This document shows, piece after piece, positions 26,060-33,337 of a DNA stretch of 64,000 nucleotides. The position numbers and the translations under genes are program-made. The stretch's first letter is position 1. The number at the start of each line of letters is the position of its first letter. Origin of the DNA: Duganella sp. BJB476. GTDB lineage: Bacteria > Pseudomonadota > Gammaproteobacteria > Burkholderiales > Burkholderiaceae_D. The stretch covers positions 124,001 to 188,000 of the forward strand of contig NZ_QVIO01000004.1 in assembly GCF_003416895.1 (NCBI RefSeq). The letters are read 5' to 3'. The notes under the pieces are model-generated. The model searched no databases, was not told the DNA's origin, and saw only the letters and a list, made by a program, of their open reading frames with translations.

Positions 26060-26608
26060 TCCCGGCGCCGACACGTGGCCGACCCGGTAGCGCTGCTCAT
26101 GCGGCAGCGGCGGCAGCGCCGGCTCGCCGCGCCACAGGCACAGGCGCACGATGCTCCAGTCGCCCGGCTCGAAGCCGATCACCACCGCCAGCGCGCCGCA
26201 CTCGAGGGCGTGGCGCGCGTGCTGTTCTTCCCGCAGGCGCAGCTGCGCCAGGTCGCTGTGGGGCGCGATCGCCTCGACGCTGTGGGTGGCGTGGCGCGCC
26301 TGCCGTACGGCCTCGCCGACGCTGGCGTGCCACGGCGTCCAGGTGCGCACCGACGGCCAGCCGAAGGCCTGCGCCACGCCGGCGAAACCGGGACCGTTGA
26401 GGAAATCGTGCATGCCCTCCTCGCTGTGCCACAGGTAGAAGGGCGCGTACAGGTTTTCCTGCGACTCGCCGCGCTCGGCGTACAGATAGGCCTTGAAGGC
26501 CAGGTGCGGCAGCTGGTCCAGCAGCGGCCCCTTGCTGCCGATGCGCTCGCGCACGATGGCCATGTCGTAGTCGGCCGGCAGGCTGAAGCTGTATTGCATC
26601 GCGATCAT
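26042..26608 (-). CDS. DUF4865 family protein
   Basis: A 188-residue cytoplasmic protein matching the DUF4865 family as I recall it (MQYSFSLPADYDMAIVRERI at the start, LAFKAYLYAERG and YAPFYLWHSEEGMHDFL in the middle). The fold looks like a dimeric alpha-beta barrel / monooxygenase-type protein; the function is unknown. ATG 26608 overlaps the tautomerase stop (ATGA) and has GGAGG 6 nt upstream, so it is coupled to that gene. DUF4865, tautomerase and a divergent LysR gene recur together in proteobacteria. Confidence 0.8.
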   Translation of the reverse strand: MIAMQYSFSLPADYDMAIVRERIGSKGPLLDQLPHLAFKAYLYAERGESQENLYAPFYLWHSEEGMHDFLNGPGFAGVAQAFGWPSVRTWTPWHASVGEAVRQARHATHSVEAIAPHSDLAQLRLREEQHARHALECGALAVVIGFEPGDWSIVRLCLWRGEPALPPLPHEQRYRVGHVSAPGLAQQQ

Positions 26609-27006
26609 GCCGGCCTCCACAGGCTGGCGGCCGGGGCGCCGCCGCTGAACGACCAGTCGTCGCCCTGCGAGCTCGACAGCACCACCATCACATCCTGCGG
26701 CCGCAGGCCCGGCGCCTCGGCCAGCAGTTCGACCAGGCGGCGGTAAAACGCCTGCTTCATCTCGGTGCTGCGCGGCTTGCCGGTGGTGATGTTGATCAGC
26801 ACGAAGTCGTCGGAGCGCGGGCCGGACGGGCTTTCGTAGTCGCGGTCGAAGACCAGTTCATACGGTTCGTGTTGCTGGATGAGCTGGAAACGGTCTTTTT
26901 CCGGCACGTTGAAGGCCTCGACCATGGCGCGATGCAGGCTGTGCGACAACGCGGCCAGGTATTCGGGCGATTTTCCTTTCAGCAGAGAAATGCGACTCAT
27001 GGGCAT
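26605..27006 (-). CDS. Tautomerase-superfamily protein (4-oxalocrotonate tautomerase / MIF fold)
   Basis: A 133-residue protein. ATG 27006 gives MPMSRISLLKGKSPEYL, so removal of Met exposes the catalytic Pro-1 typical of this superfamily. GGAG 7 nt upstream supports this start over the longer frame. Other family-like parts are AVEAF-type helix MVEAFNVPEKDRFQLI and a C-terminal PQDVMVVLSSSQGDDWSF strand. The enzyme probably acts on an enol/keto small molecule. It heads a two-gene unit with DUF4865, divergent from a LysR regulator that likely controls it. Confidence 0.85.
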   Translation of the reverse strand: MPMSRISLLKGKSPEYLAALSHSLHRAMVEAFNVPEKDRFQLIQQHEPYELVFDRDYESPSGPRSDDFVLINITTGKPRSTEMKQAFYRRLVELLAEAPGLRPQDVMVVLSSSQGDDWSFSGGAPAASLWRPA

Positions 27007-27049
27007 GATGGGCTCCGGTGGGGTGATTGACAGCTTCACGATACAGGGC

Positions 27050-27082
27050 TATTTTGATCCTGAAAATCAGGAATATTTTGAT
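27050..27082. promoter_or_regulatory. Probable LysR operator region
   Basis: Between the divergent tautomerase and lysR genes, TCCTGA-AAA-TCAGGA (27058-27072) is a perfect inverted repeat. It is framed by direct repeats TATTTTGAT (27050-27058 and 27074-27082). LysR regulators normally bind such interrupted dyads in their divergent promoter. Confidence 0.55.
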
Positions 27083-27102
27083 GAATAGTTCGATAAATCG
27101 GG

Positions 27103-28032
27103 ATGGTTATGCGAAGAATTACTTTTGACCTCGATGTGCTGCGCACCTTCGTCACCGGCGTCGACCTGGGCAGCTTCGCCAAGGCGGCCGACCGGCTGGG
27201 GCGCTCCACCTCGGCCGTCAGCGCGCAGCTGAAGAAGCTGGAGCAGCAGCTGGGCATGCCGGTGTTGCGCAAGGAAGGGCGCGGCATGGTGACCACCTCG
27301 GCCGGCGAGTCGCTGCTGGGCTACGCGCGCCGGCTGCTGGAGCTGAACGACGAGGCGGCCACCGCCGTGCGCGGCGCCGAGCTGGCCGGCAGCGTACGGC
27401 TCGGCATGCAGGAGGATTTCGGCGAGCACATCCTGACTGAAGTGCTGGGCCGCTTCGCCCGCGTCCATCCGAAGCTGCGCATCGAAGCCTGCGTGGCGCG
27501 CAATGCCGACCTGATGGCGCAGATGGCGGCCGGGCGGCTGGAGCTGGCGCTGGCCTGGAGCGATCCGGCGCAGGCGTCGCCGGCGGCGGGGCGCACGCCG
27601 GAACTGGCGCGCTTGCCGATGCGCTGGATAGGCGCGGCCGGCGTAGGCGACTGGCCGGCCTGGAGCGGGCACGGCGAGCCGCTGCCGCTGGTGATGATGG
27701 ACGCGCCCTGCATGATGCGCTCGGCCGCGATCCATGCGCTGGACCGGGCCGGCATCCCATGGCGCATCGCCTTCAGCAGCCCCAGCTTGGGCGGCGTGTG
27801 GGCGGCGGTGGCGGCCGGGCTGGGCGTGACGGTGCGCACCCAGGTCGGCCTGCCGCCGGCCTTGCGCGCGCTGGAGCAGCCCGGCCTGCCGCCGCTGCCG
27901 GTGATCGGCCTGCGCCTGCATCGCGGTGCGGACGAGCTGAGCGCGCCGGCCCAACGCCTGCACGACATCGTGTTGCAGGCGATCGCCGCGCAGCCGGCGC
28001 TGGCGGGTGCTGCGGTCAGCCTTACTTCCTGA
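27103..28032 (+). CDS. LysR-family transcriptional regulator
   Basis: A 309-residue LysR regulator. The N-terminal winged helix is standard (LDVLRTFVTGVDLGSFAKAADRLGRSTSAVSAQLKKLEQQLG). The C-terminal periplasmic-binding-like effector domain starts near residue 95 (GSVRLGMQEDF). ATG 27103 is used; ATG 27109 is an equally good start. It is divergent from the tautomerase/DUF4865 pair and probably regulates them through the dyad at 27058-27072. The 3' end overlaps the convergent M28 peptidase gene by 11 bp. Confidence 0.92.
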   Translation: MVMRRITFDLDVLRTFVTGVDLGSFAKAADRLGRSTSAVSAQLKKLEQQLGMPVLRKEGRGMVTTSAGESLLGYARRLLELNDEAATAVRGAELAGSVRLGMQEDFGEHILTEVLGRFARVHPKLRIEACVARNADLMAQMAAGRLELALAWSDPAQASPAAGRTPELARLPMRWIGAAGVGDWPAWSGHGEPLPLVMMDAPCMMRSAAIHALDRAGIPWRIAFSSPSLGGVWAAVAAGLGVTVRTQVGLPPALRALEQPGLPPLPVIGLRLHRGADELSAPAQRLHDIVLQAIAAQPALAGAAVSLTS

Positions 28033-29278
28033 TGCTGGCGCCGGCCAGCTGGGCCACGCCGGCCAGCGTGGTCTGCGCCGCGTTCAGGCCCAGCAGGAAG
28101 TCCTTGTCGGAGTAGGCGGCGTAGACGTCGGTGGGCTGGTGCCAGTTGGGATTCCAGCCGGCGCCGATCTGCTGGCCGCGCTCGTTCTCGCGCAGCGAGA
28201 TCGAGGGCACCAGATCCATGAACGGCGTCGAGTCGGTGTTGGTCATGTGGAAGCCGACGGCGGCCGGATAGTTGCTGGCGTATTTGTCGTTGGCGGCGCG
28301 GAAGGCCCAGGCCAGCCTGGCCGAACCTTCGGCCTGCCGCGACACCGACTGGTATTCGATGTTGACGTCGGCCTCGCGCCGCTGCTCCGGCGGCGACACA
28401 TACACCGGCTGGCCCTTGGCGTCCAGCACCGGCTTGCCGGCCGCATCCAGTTTCGCGATCGGCATGCCGTGGTCCCACAACATCATGTCGTGCTGGATCA
28501 TGCCCAGCCATTTCGGCTCGGGATATTTGCCCGAGCCCTTGGGCGATTCGATGCCCTGCAACTCCTTGCGCTGCATGGCGTAGGCGGTGGCGCCGTTCAA
28601 GCCGGTCTCCTCGTTGTTCCACAGCGCGAAGCGGATCGAGCGCTCGGTCTGCACGCCGGGCGCGCTGAAGATGCGCGCCAGTTCCATCACCAGCGCGGTG
28701 CCGGAGCCGTCGTCGTTGGCGGCCTCGCCGAAACCCATGCCGTCCATGTGGGCGCTGACGATGTACATTTCCTCCGGATGCGTGCTGCCGACCTTGGTGC
28801 AATAGACATTCTCGCGCTGCGAGGTGCCGACCGGCGTCTGCTCGGCGTTCAGCGCGCGCAGTGTTGCATCGGGCTGGCGCAGTGGATCGGTGTTGACGCC
28901 GATCGCCGCGCGGTTGCCGAACAGCGTGCTGCCGCCCTGGCCGGCGGGACCGCCGGCGCCGCCGCTGGGGATGCCCGGCGCGCGCTTGGCCGCGGGCGCG
29001 TCCGGCGCCGGCTGGGTGTACTGGTATTGCAGGCGTTCGGTGTTGCTGCAGCCGTAGGACTTGAGCTGGGCCTCGATCCAGTCCAGCGCCTGGCGGTTGC
29101 GCTCGGTGCCCTGGCGGCGGTCGCCGAAGCGCGTCAGGCTCTTGATGGTGGCCTTGTATTTTTCCAGGTCGAGCTGGCCGACCAGGGTGGCGATCGGATC
29201 GGCGGCGGCCGCGCTCTGGGCGTGGGCGAGCGGCGCGGCGACGGCCAGCGCGATACTCAAGACAACAACTGGTTTCAT
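28022..29278 (-). CDS. Secreted M28-family zinc peptidase
   Basis: A 418-residue exported metallopeptidase. The signal peptide MKPVVVLSIALAVAAPLAHA is followed by the M28 catalytic core: SAHMDGMGFGEAANDDGSG (His and bridging Asp ligands), WNNEETG (catalytic Glu and Glu ligand), IQHDMMLWD (Asp) and NWHQPTD (last His). M28 enzymes are di-zinc aminopeptidases or carboxypeptidases; the specificity here is unknown. A Gly/Ala/Pro-rich insert lies near residues 100-120. AGAGGA upstream supports ATG 29278. Divergent from the next gene. Confidence 0.9.
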   Translation of the reverse strand: MKPVVVLSIALAVAAPLAHAQSAAAADPIATLVGQLDLEKYKATIKSLTRFGDRRQGTERNRQALDWIEAQLKSYGCSNTERLQYQYTQPAPDAPAAKRAPGIPSGGAGGPAGQGGSTLFGNRAAIGVNTDPLRQPDATLRALNAEQTPVGTSQRENVYCTKVGSTHPEEMYIVSAHMDGMGFGEAANDDGSGTALVMELARIFSAPGVQTERSIRFALWNNEETGLNGATAYAMQRKELQGIESPKGSGKYPEPKWLGMIQHDMMLWDHGMPIAKLDAAGKPVLDAKGQPVYVSPPEQRREADVNIEYQSVSRQAEGSARLAWAFRAANDKYASNYPAAVGFHMTNTDSTPFMDLVPSISLRENERGQQIGAGWNPNWHQPTDVYAAYSDKDFLLGLNAAQTTLAGVAQLAGASIRK

Positions 29279-29346
29279 GGACATCCTCTGGTTGGCTGAA
29301 ACAGGCTTTGCCATTCTGCATCAAGATTGCGTAGACTGGGTGCACT

Positions 29347-30438
29347 ATGAAAAAAATCGCCAAGGTGTCCATGTTTGCCGCATTGATCGTCGCCGCCTAT
29401 CTCGGCCTGTGGCCGGTGCCCATCGTGCCGGTCAGCTGGACCGCGCCCACCCCGCCCGGCTACACGGGCATCCATGCGGTCAACCAGCGCCTGGCCGGTT
29501 TGCGGCAGATTGCGCTGGGCGGCGAAGTGGGGCCCGAGCATGTGTTGGCCGGCCGCGACGGCAAGCTCTACACCGGCGTCTTCAGCGGCAAGATCCTGCG
29601 CATGAACGCCGACGGCGGCGCGCTGGAAACCTATGCCGACACCGGCGGCCGGCCGCTGGGACTGGACTTCGACGGCGCCGGCAACCTGATCGTGGCCGAC
29701 GCCGTCAAGGGCTTGCTGTCGGTGGCGCCGGACCGCAGCGTCAGCGTGCTGGCGGACCAGGTCGGCGGCGAGGCGATCCGCTTTGCCGACGGCGTGGCGG
29801 TCGCGGCCAACGGCAAGATCTACTTCAGCGACGCCTCGCAGCGCTTCGGCCCGGTCCAGCGCGACACCATGGAAGCGGCCATGCTGGACGTGCTGGAACA
29901 ATCGTCGACCGGGCGCGTGCTGGAATACGATCCCGCCCGCAAGGCCACGCGCGTGGTGGCCGGCGGCCTGAGTTTTTCCAACGGCGTGCTGCTGAGCGGC
30001 GACCAGCGCTGGCTGTATGTGAGCGAGAGCGGCAAGTACCGGGTATGGAAAATCGCCGTCGACGCCGCCGGAGTGGATGTGCGGGTGGCGTCGCCGCAGG
30101 CGCAGGTGCTGCTCGATAACCTGCCCGGCTATCCGGACAACCTGGTGCGCGGCGCCGGCGGCCGCATCTGGCTGGGCCGGTCCGGCCCGCGCAATGATCT
30201 CGACAAGATGGCCGACAAGCCCTATCTGCGCAAGCTGATGCTGCGCCTGCCGCGCGCGCTGTGGCCCGAGCCCAAGCCCTACGGCCATGTGCTGGCGTTC
30301 ACCGAGGACGGCCGCATCGTCGCCGACCTGCAGGATCCGGGCGGCGCTTCGCCGGTGACCACCGGCGCGACCGAGGTGGCCGGGCGGCTGTACATCCACA
30401 ACGTCGGCGCCGGCAGCATAGGCTGGCTGCAGCGCTGA
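29347..30438 (+). CDS. SMP-30 / strictosidine synthase-like beta-propeller protein
   Basis: A 363-residue protein with an N-terminal hydrophobic anchor or signal (MKKIAKVSMFAALIVAAYLGLWPV) and a six-bladed propeller. The propeller shows GLDFDGAGNLIVADAVKGL, FADGVAVAANGKIYFSDAS, a segment with SFSNGVLLSGDQRWLYVSESGKY, and GYPDNLVRG. These match the strictosidine-synthase-like / adipocyte membrane-associated protein group. Bacterial members are probably lactonases or esterases; no substrate can be assigned. Confidence 0.85.
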   Translation: MKKIAKVSMFAALIVAAYLGLWPVPIVPVSWTAPTPPGYTGIHAVNQRLAGLRQIALGGEVGPEHVLAGRDGKLYTGVFSGKILRMNADGGALETYADTGGRPLGLDFDGAGNLIVADAVKGLLSVAPDRSVSVLADQVGGEAIRFADGVAVAANGKIYFSDASQRFGPVQRDTMEAAMLDVLEQSSTGRVLEYDPARKATRVVAGGLSFSNGVLLSGDQRWLYVSESGKYRVWKIAVDAAGVDVRVASPQAQVLLDNLPGYPDNLVRGAGGRIWLGRSGPRNDLDKMADKPYLRKLMLRLPRALWPEPKPYGHVLAFTEDGRIVADLQDPGGASPVTTGATEVAGRLYIHNVGAGSIGWLQR

Positions 30439-30512
30439 AAAGTGATTGTCAATAAACTTGCATCTTGCTACTTTTATAAAAACAACATTTATACAATATT
30501 TTTAAAAATAGC

Positions 30513-30525
30513 TATCATAATGATA
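30513..30525. promoter_or_regulatory. Palindrome TATCAT-A-ATGATA, possible Fur-like operator
   Basis: A perfect 6-1-6 dyad in the AT-rich gap 75 nt before the PEP-CTERM gene. Its ATAATGATAAT core resembles the Fur hexamer repeat (GATAAT). fur is encoded in this window, but no iron gene is adjacent, so the assignment is tentative. Confidence 0.35.
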
Positions 30526-30599
30526 ATTTGTTGAAATTTTTACAGTAAAATAACCGCATTGTTGCTCGCCAAATCCTCCAATCGTCTTGAAGGTTAGCC

Positions 30600-31196
30600 A
30601 TGCGTAACTTATTTTCTGCCTTGCTGTGCGCTGCGGCGTTCGCCGCCCCGTCCGCCTTTGCCGCCAACCTGATCACCGATGGCGATTTCTCCGCCGCCAC
30701 GCTGGCGGCCTGGACGCAGGGCGGCGACCCCTTGCTGCAGTATGTCGGCTACGACTATTCCTACATCCCGCTGACCAATGAGTTCAACCATGTGTTCAGC
30801 GACGGCAACTACGCCAGCGCCGGCCTGCTGGGCCAGCAGGTCGCCACCGCCCCCGGTTATCGATACACGCTGGAATTCGATCTGCAGCGCGCCGATACCT
30901 CGTTCGGCGCTCTCCCGGCAATCAACGACTCCGAGGTGCTGTTCAACGGCGTCGTCGTCTGGCATCAGACCAACACCAGCAGCGAGTGGACCCATTACGT
31001 CGTCAGCAACCTGAGCACCAACAAGGCATCGACCCTGTTGCAGTTCTCCAATCGTAACTTCTACGACGTCACGGCGATCGACAACGTCTCGCTGGTGCTG
31101 AGCGCCGTGCCGGAGCCGTCCTCCGCGCTGATGCTGTCGCTAGGCTTGGGCGGGCTGCTGCTGGCCGGCCGCGCCAAGCGCCGCCGACCTGACTGA
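30600..31196 (+). CDS. PEP-CTERM sorting-domain exported protein
   Basis: A 198-residue exported protein. It has a signal peptide (ending about AFA), a beta-rich middle beginning NLITDGDFSAATLAAWTQGG, as in carbohydrate-binding-like PEP-CTERM proteins, and a C-terminal sorting signal: VPEPSS, a hydrophobic helix and a basic RAKRRR tail. Exosortase enzymes recognise this signal and place the protein at the cell surface or in exopolysaccharide. No exosortase gene is in this window. An AT-rich promoter region lies upstream. Confidence 0.9.
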   Translation: MRNLFSALLCAAAFAAPSAFAANLITDGDFSAATLAAWTQGGDPLLQYVGYDYSYIPLTNEFNHVFSDGNYASAGLLGQQVATAPGYRYTLEFDLQRADTSFGALPAINDSEVLFNGVVVWHQTNTSSEWTHYVVSNLSTNKASTLLQFSNRNFYDVTAIDNVSLVLSAVPEPSSALMLSLGLGGLLLAGRAKRRRPD

Positions 31197-31214
31197 CACG
31201 GCCCACCGGCCTGC

Positions 31215-31240
31215 ACGCCGTCGTCCGACGGCGTCTTTCC
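31215..31240 (+). terminator. Possible terminator hairpin after the PEP-CTERM gene
   Basis: ACGCCGTCG-TC-CGACGGCGT (31215-31234) is a perfect 9-bp inverted repeat followed by CTTTCC. The T-run is weak, so termination efficiency is uncertain. Confidence 0.4.
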
Positions 31241-31292
31241 CCTCCGCCGCCCGGCAGTGCCGGCGCGACATCTCTTGCCTACAGGAGCGACC

Positions 31293-31805
31293 ATGTCTGC
31301 ACCATATTTAGCCGAAATCCGTATGTTCAGCTTCAACTACATGCCCAAGGGCTGGGCGCGTTGTGACGGACAGCTGCTGTCGATCAATCAAAACCAGGCG
31401 CTGTTCGCCGTGCTGGGCACTACCTACGGCGGCAACGGCGTGAGCAACTTCGCGCTGCCCGACCTGCGCGGCCGCATGCCGATGCACAATCCCGCGCCGG
31501 GCGCCCAGGGCGGCGAAGCCTCGCACACGCTGACGGCGGCGGAGCTGCCACAGCATGGACACGCGCTGCGGGCGGTCAACCAAACCGATCCCTCCGTGCT
31601 GCGTTCCACCAGCCCCAGCGGCAATTACCTGTGTTCGGTGCCGGCCGGCGGCGTCAATGTCTACCATGGCTACGACGGCAGCGCGGCGCTGGCGCCGACC
31701 AGCGTGACGAATGTGGGGGGCGGCCAGGCCCATGAAAACCGCCAGCCCTATGCGACCAGCTTGTTCGGCATCGCGCTGGTCGGCATTTTCCCTTCGCGCA
31801 ATTAA
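31293..31805 (+). CDS. Phage tail collar-domain protein, paralogue 1 (MdpB / microcystin-dependent type)
   Basis: A 170-residue protein of the tail-collar family. It has the characteristic start LAEIRMFSFNYMPKGWARCDGQLL, then GTTYGGNGVSNFALPDLRGR, a central HTLTAAELPQHGH segment and a C-terminus ending FGIALVGIFPSRN. The domain is known from phage tail fibre tips and from microcystin-dependent protein B of cyanobacteria. No other phage gene is near, so this is not a prophage. It is the first of three tandem paralogues; ACAGGAG precedes ATG 31293. Confidence 0.88.
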   Translation: MSAPYLAEIRMFSFNYMPKGWARCDGQLLSINQNQALFAVLGTTYGGNGVSNFALPDLRGRMPMHNPAPGAQGGEASHTLTAAELPQHGHALRAVNQTDPSVLRSTSPSGNYLCSVPAGGVNVYHGYDGSAALAPTSVTNVGGGQAHENRQPYATSLFGIALVGIFPSRN

Positions 31806-31833
31806 TCGCGCAACCCGCTCCAGGAGACCATTT

Positions 31834-32373
31834 ATGTCTATGCCATATGTCGGTGAAATTCGTATGTTTGCGGGGAACTTTCCCCCGGTGGGATGGGCGA
31901 CCTGCAACGGCGCGCTGCTGCCCATCTCGGAATATGAGACGCTGTATAACCTGATCGGCACCACCTATGGCGGCGACGGCCAGGAAACCTTCGGCCTGCC
32001 CGACCTGAGCGGGCGGGTGCCGGTCCATGTGGGCACGCTGAGCCCGACGACTTACGTGCTCGGCGAAAAGGGCGGCCTGGAGCAGGTGACGCTGACCACC
32101 GCCCAGATCCCGTCGCACAACCACCGGATCAACGCCAGCGCGGCCGTGCCGCCGTCGGCCGCCAGCGCGGTCAATATCACGGACGGCTCCAGCTGGGTGC
32201 CGGCGGCGCCTTCGCCCAAACCCAAGCTGTACGGCACCCAGGGTCCCAACCTGTCGATGGGCGCCGACAGCATCGGCTTCGGTGGCGGCAGCCAGCCGCA
32301 CGAGAACATGGCGCCCTACCTGGCGATCCAGTTCATCATTTCGTTGTTCGGCGTTTATCCATCTCAAGGTTAA
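31834..32373 (+). CDS. Phage tail collar-domain protein, paralogue 2
   Basis: A 179-residue paralogue of the preceding gene, sharing GEIRMFAGNFPPVGWATCNGALLPIS, GTTYGGDGQETFGLPDLSGR and the closing IQFIISLFGVYPSQG. The middle segment (about residues 85-145) diverges, as expected for the part that would form the trimer tip or contact a ligand. CAGGAG precedes ATG 31834. It lies 28 nt after paralogue 1 and 9 nt before paralogue 3. Confidence 0.88.
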   Translation: MSMPYVGEIRMFAGNFPPVGWATCNGALLPISEYETLYNLIGTTYGGDGQETFGLPDLSGRVPVHVGTLSPTTYVLGEKGGLEQVTLTTAQIPSHNHRINASAAVPPSAASAVNITDGSSWVPAAPSPKPKLYGTQGPNLSMGADSIGFGGGSQPHENMAPYLAIQFIISLFGVYPSQG

Positions 32374-32382
32374 GGAGACACC

Positions 32383-32907
32383 ATGGCTGATCAATTCGTC
32401 GCGGAAATCCGCCTCTTTGCCGGCAATTTCGCGCCAACTGGCTGGGCCACCTGCGATGGCCAGCTGTTGCCGATTTCGCAGAATACCGCCCTGTTCTCGC
32501 TGTTGGGCACGCAATACGGCGGCAACGGCACGTCCACCTTCGCGCTGCCCAATCTGCGCCAGCGCGCGCCGATCGGCGCCGGCCAGGGCGCCGGCTTGAG
32601 CGAGCGCTTGCAAGGGGAAGCGGGCGGCGCGGCCAGCGTCACCGTGACCGCCGCGCAGACGCCGGCCCACGCGCATAACGTGATGGCGTCCGGCCTGCCT
32701 GCCACCACGACCAACCCGAACGGCAATACGCTGGCGGTGTCGATTTCGCCGTCGCCGCCGTATATCGGCCCCGCGCCGCTGCAACCGATGGGCGCCGCCG
32801 TGCTTGCCGCATCGACCGGTGGCGGCCAGGCGCACAACAATGTGCAGCCCTACCTGGAGCTGAATTTCATTATTGCGTTGCAGGGGATCTTCCCGCCGCG
32901 CGGCTAA
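32383..32907 (+). CDS. Phage tail collar-domain protein, paralogue 3
   Basis: A 174-residue paralogue: VAEIRLFAGNFAPTGWATCDGQLLPIS, GTQYGGNGTSTFALPNLRQRAP and LELNFIIALQGIFPPRG at the end. The central TAAQTPAHAHNVMAS corresponds to the histidine-rich turn of the family. AAGGAG precedes ATG 32383. There is no signal peptide in any of the three, so export, if any, would be by an unusual route. Confidence 0.88.
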   Translation: MADQFVAEIRLFAGNFAPTGWATCDGQLLPISQNTALFSLLGTQYGGNGTSTFALPNLRQRAPIGAGQGAGLSERLQGEAGGAASVTVTAAQTPAHAHNVMASGLPATTTNPNGNTLAVSISPSPPYIGPAPLQPMGAAVLAASTGGGQAHNNVQPYLELNFIIALQGIFPPRG

Positions 32908-32926
32908 TCATCGTGAAGGAACGACT

Positions 32927-33337
32927 ATGGAACGGCGAACATTTGTAATAGCCACCGGCGGCATGCTGGGTAGCGGCGGCCTGTGCGGCGCGGCCGAACT
33001 GGTCAAGGCCAAGACGGCGCCGCTGGCCGGCATCGGCGTCTCCCAGGTCGCGGCGGCCGGCAGCGCGGCCTACCTGGCGCTGGTGCAGGAGCGCTTCAAT
33101 GTGTATCCGGGCGGCAGGGGGATCGGGATGACGCTATTGAGCGTCAAGCGCAGCTTCCCGGCCGCGCGCGGCGACCAGTTTTCGCTGACCTTCGCGGTGG
33201 CCGCCAGCCAGTCGCTGGCCAGCGGCGTGTATGAAATCGAGCATGCCGACATCGGCAAGCAGACCGTCTATCTGCAATTGGCCGGCAACGGCCCGGAAGG
33301 CAATTACTACCGGGCCGATTTCAACCTGTTGAACTAA
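32927..33337 (+). CDS. Small DUF6916-like protein downstream of the tail-collar genes
   Basis: A 136-residue protein with a Tat-like start (MERRTFVIATGGMLGSGGLCG) and a predicted beta-sandwich remainder containing FNVYPGGRGIGMTLLSVKRSF and YEIEHADIGKQTVYLQLAG. It resembles the DUF6916 proteins that often accompany tail-collar genes; this is recall, not a search result. It is the last gene of the four-gene unit, 19 nt after paralogue 3, and its stop overlaps the convergent chemoreceptor gene by 4 bp. Confidence 0.7.
   Translation: MERRTFVIATGGMLGSGGLCGAAELVKAKTAPLAGIGVSQVAAAGSAAYLALVQERFNVYPGGRGIGMTLLSVKRSFPAARGDQFSLTFAVAASQSLASGVYEIEHADIGKQTVYLQLAGNGPEGNYYRADFNLLN

Noticed and set aside
31293..33337. 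Prophage remnant
   Set aside because: Only tail-collar domains are present; no capsid, integrase, lysis or packaging genes nearby.
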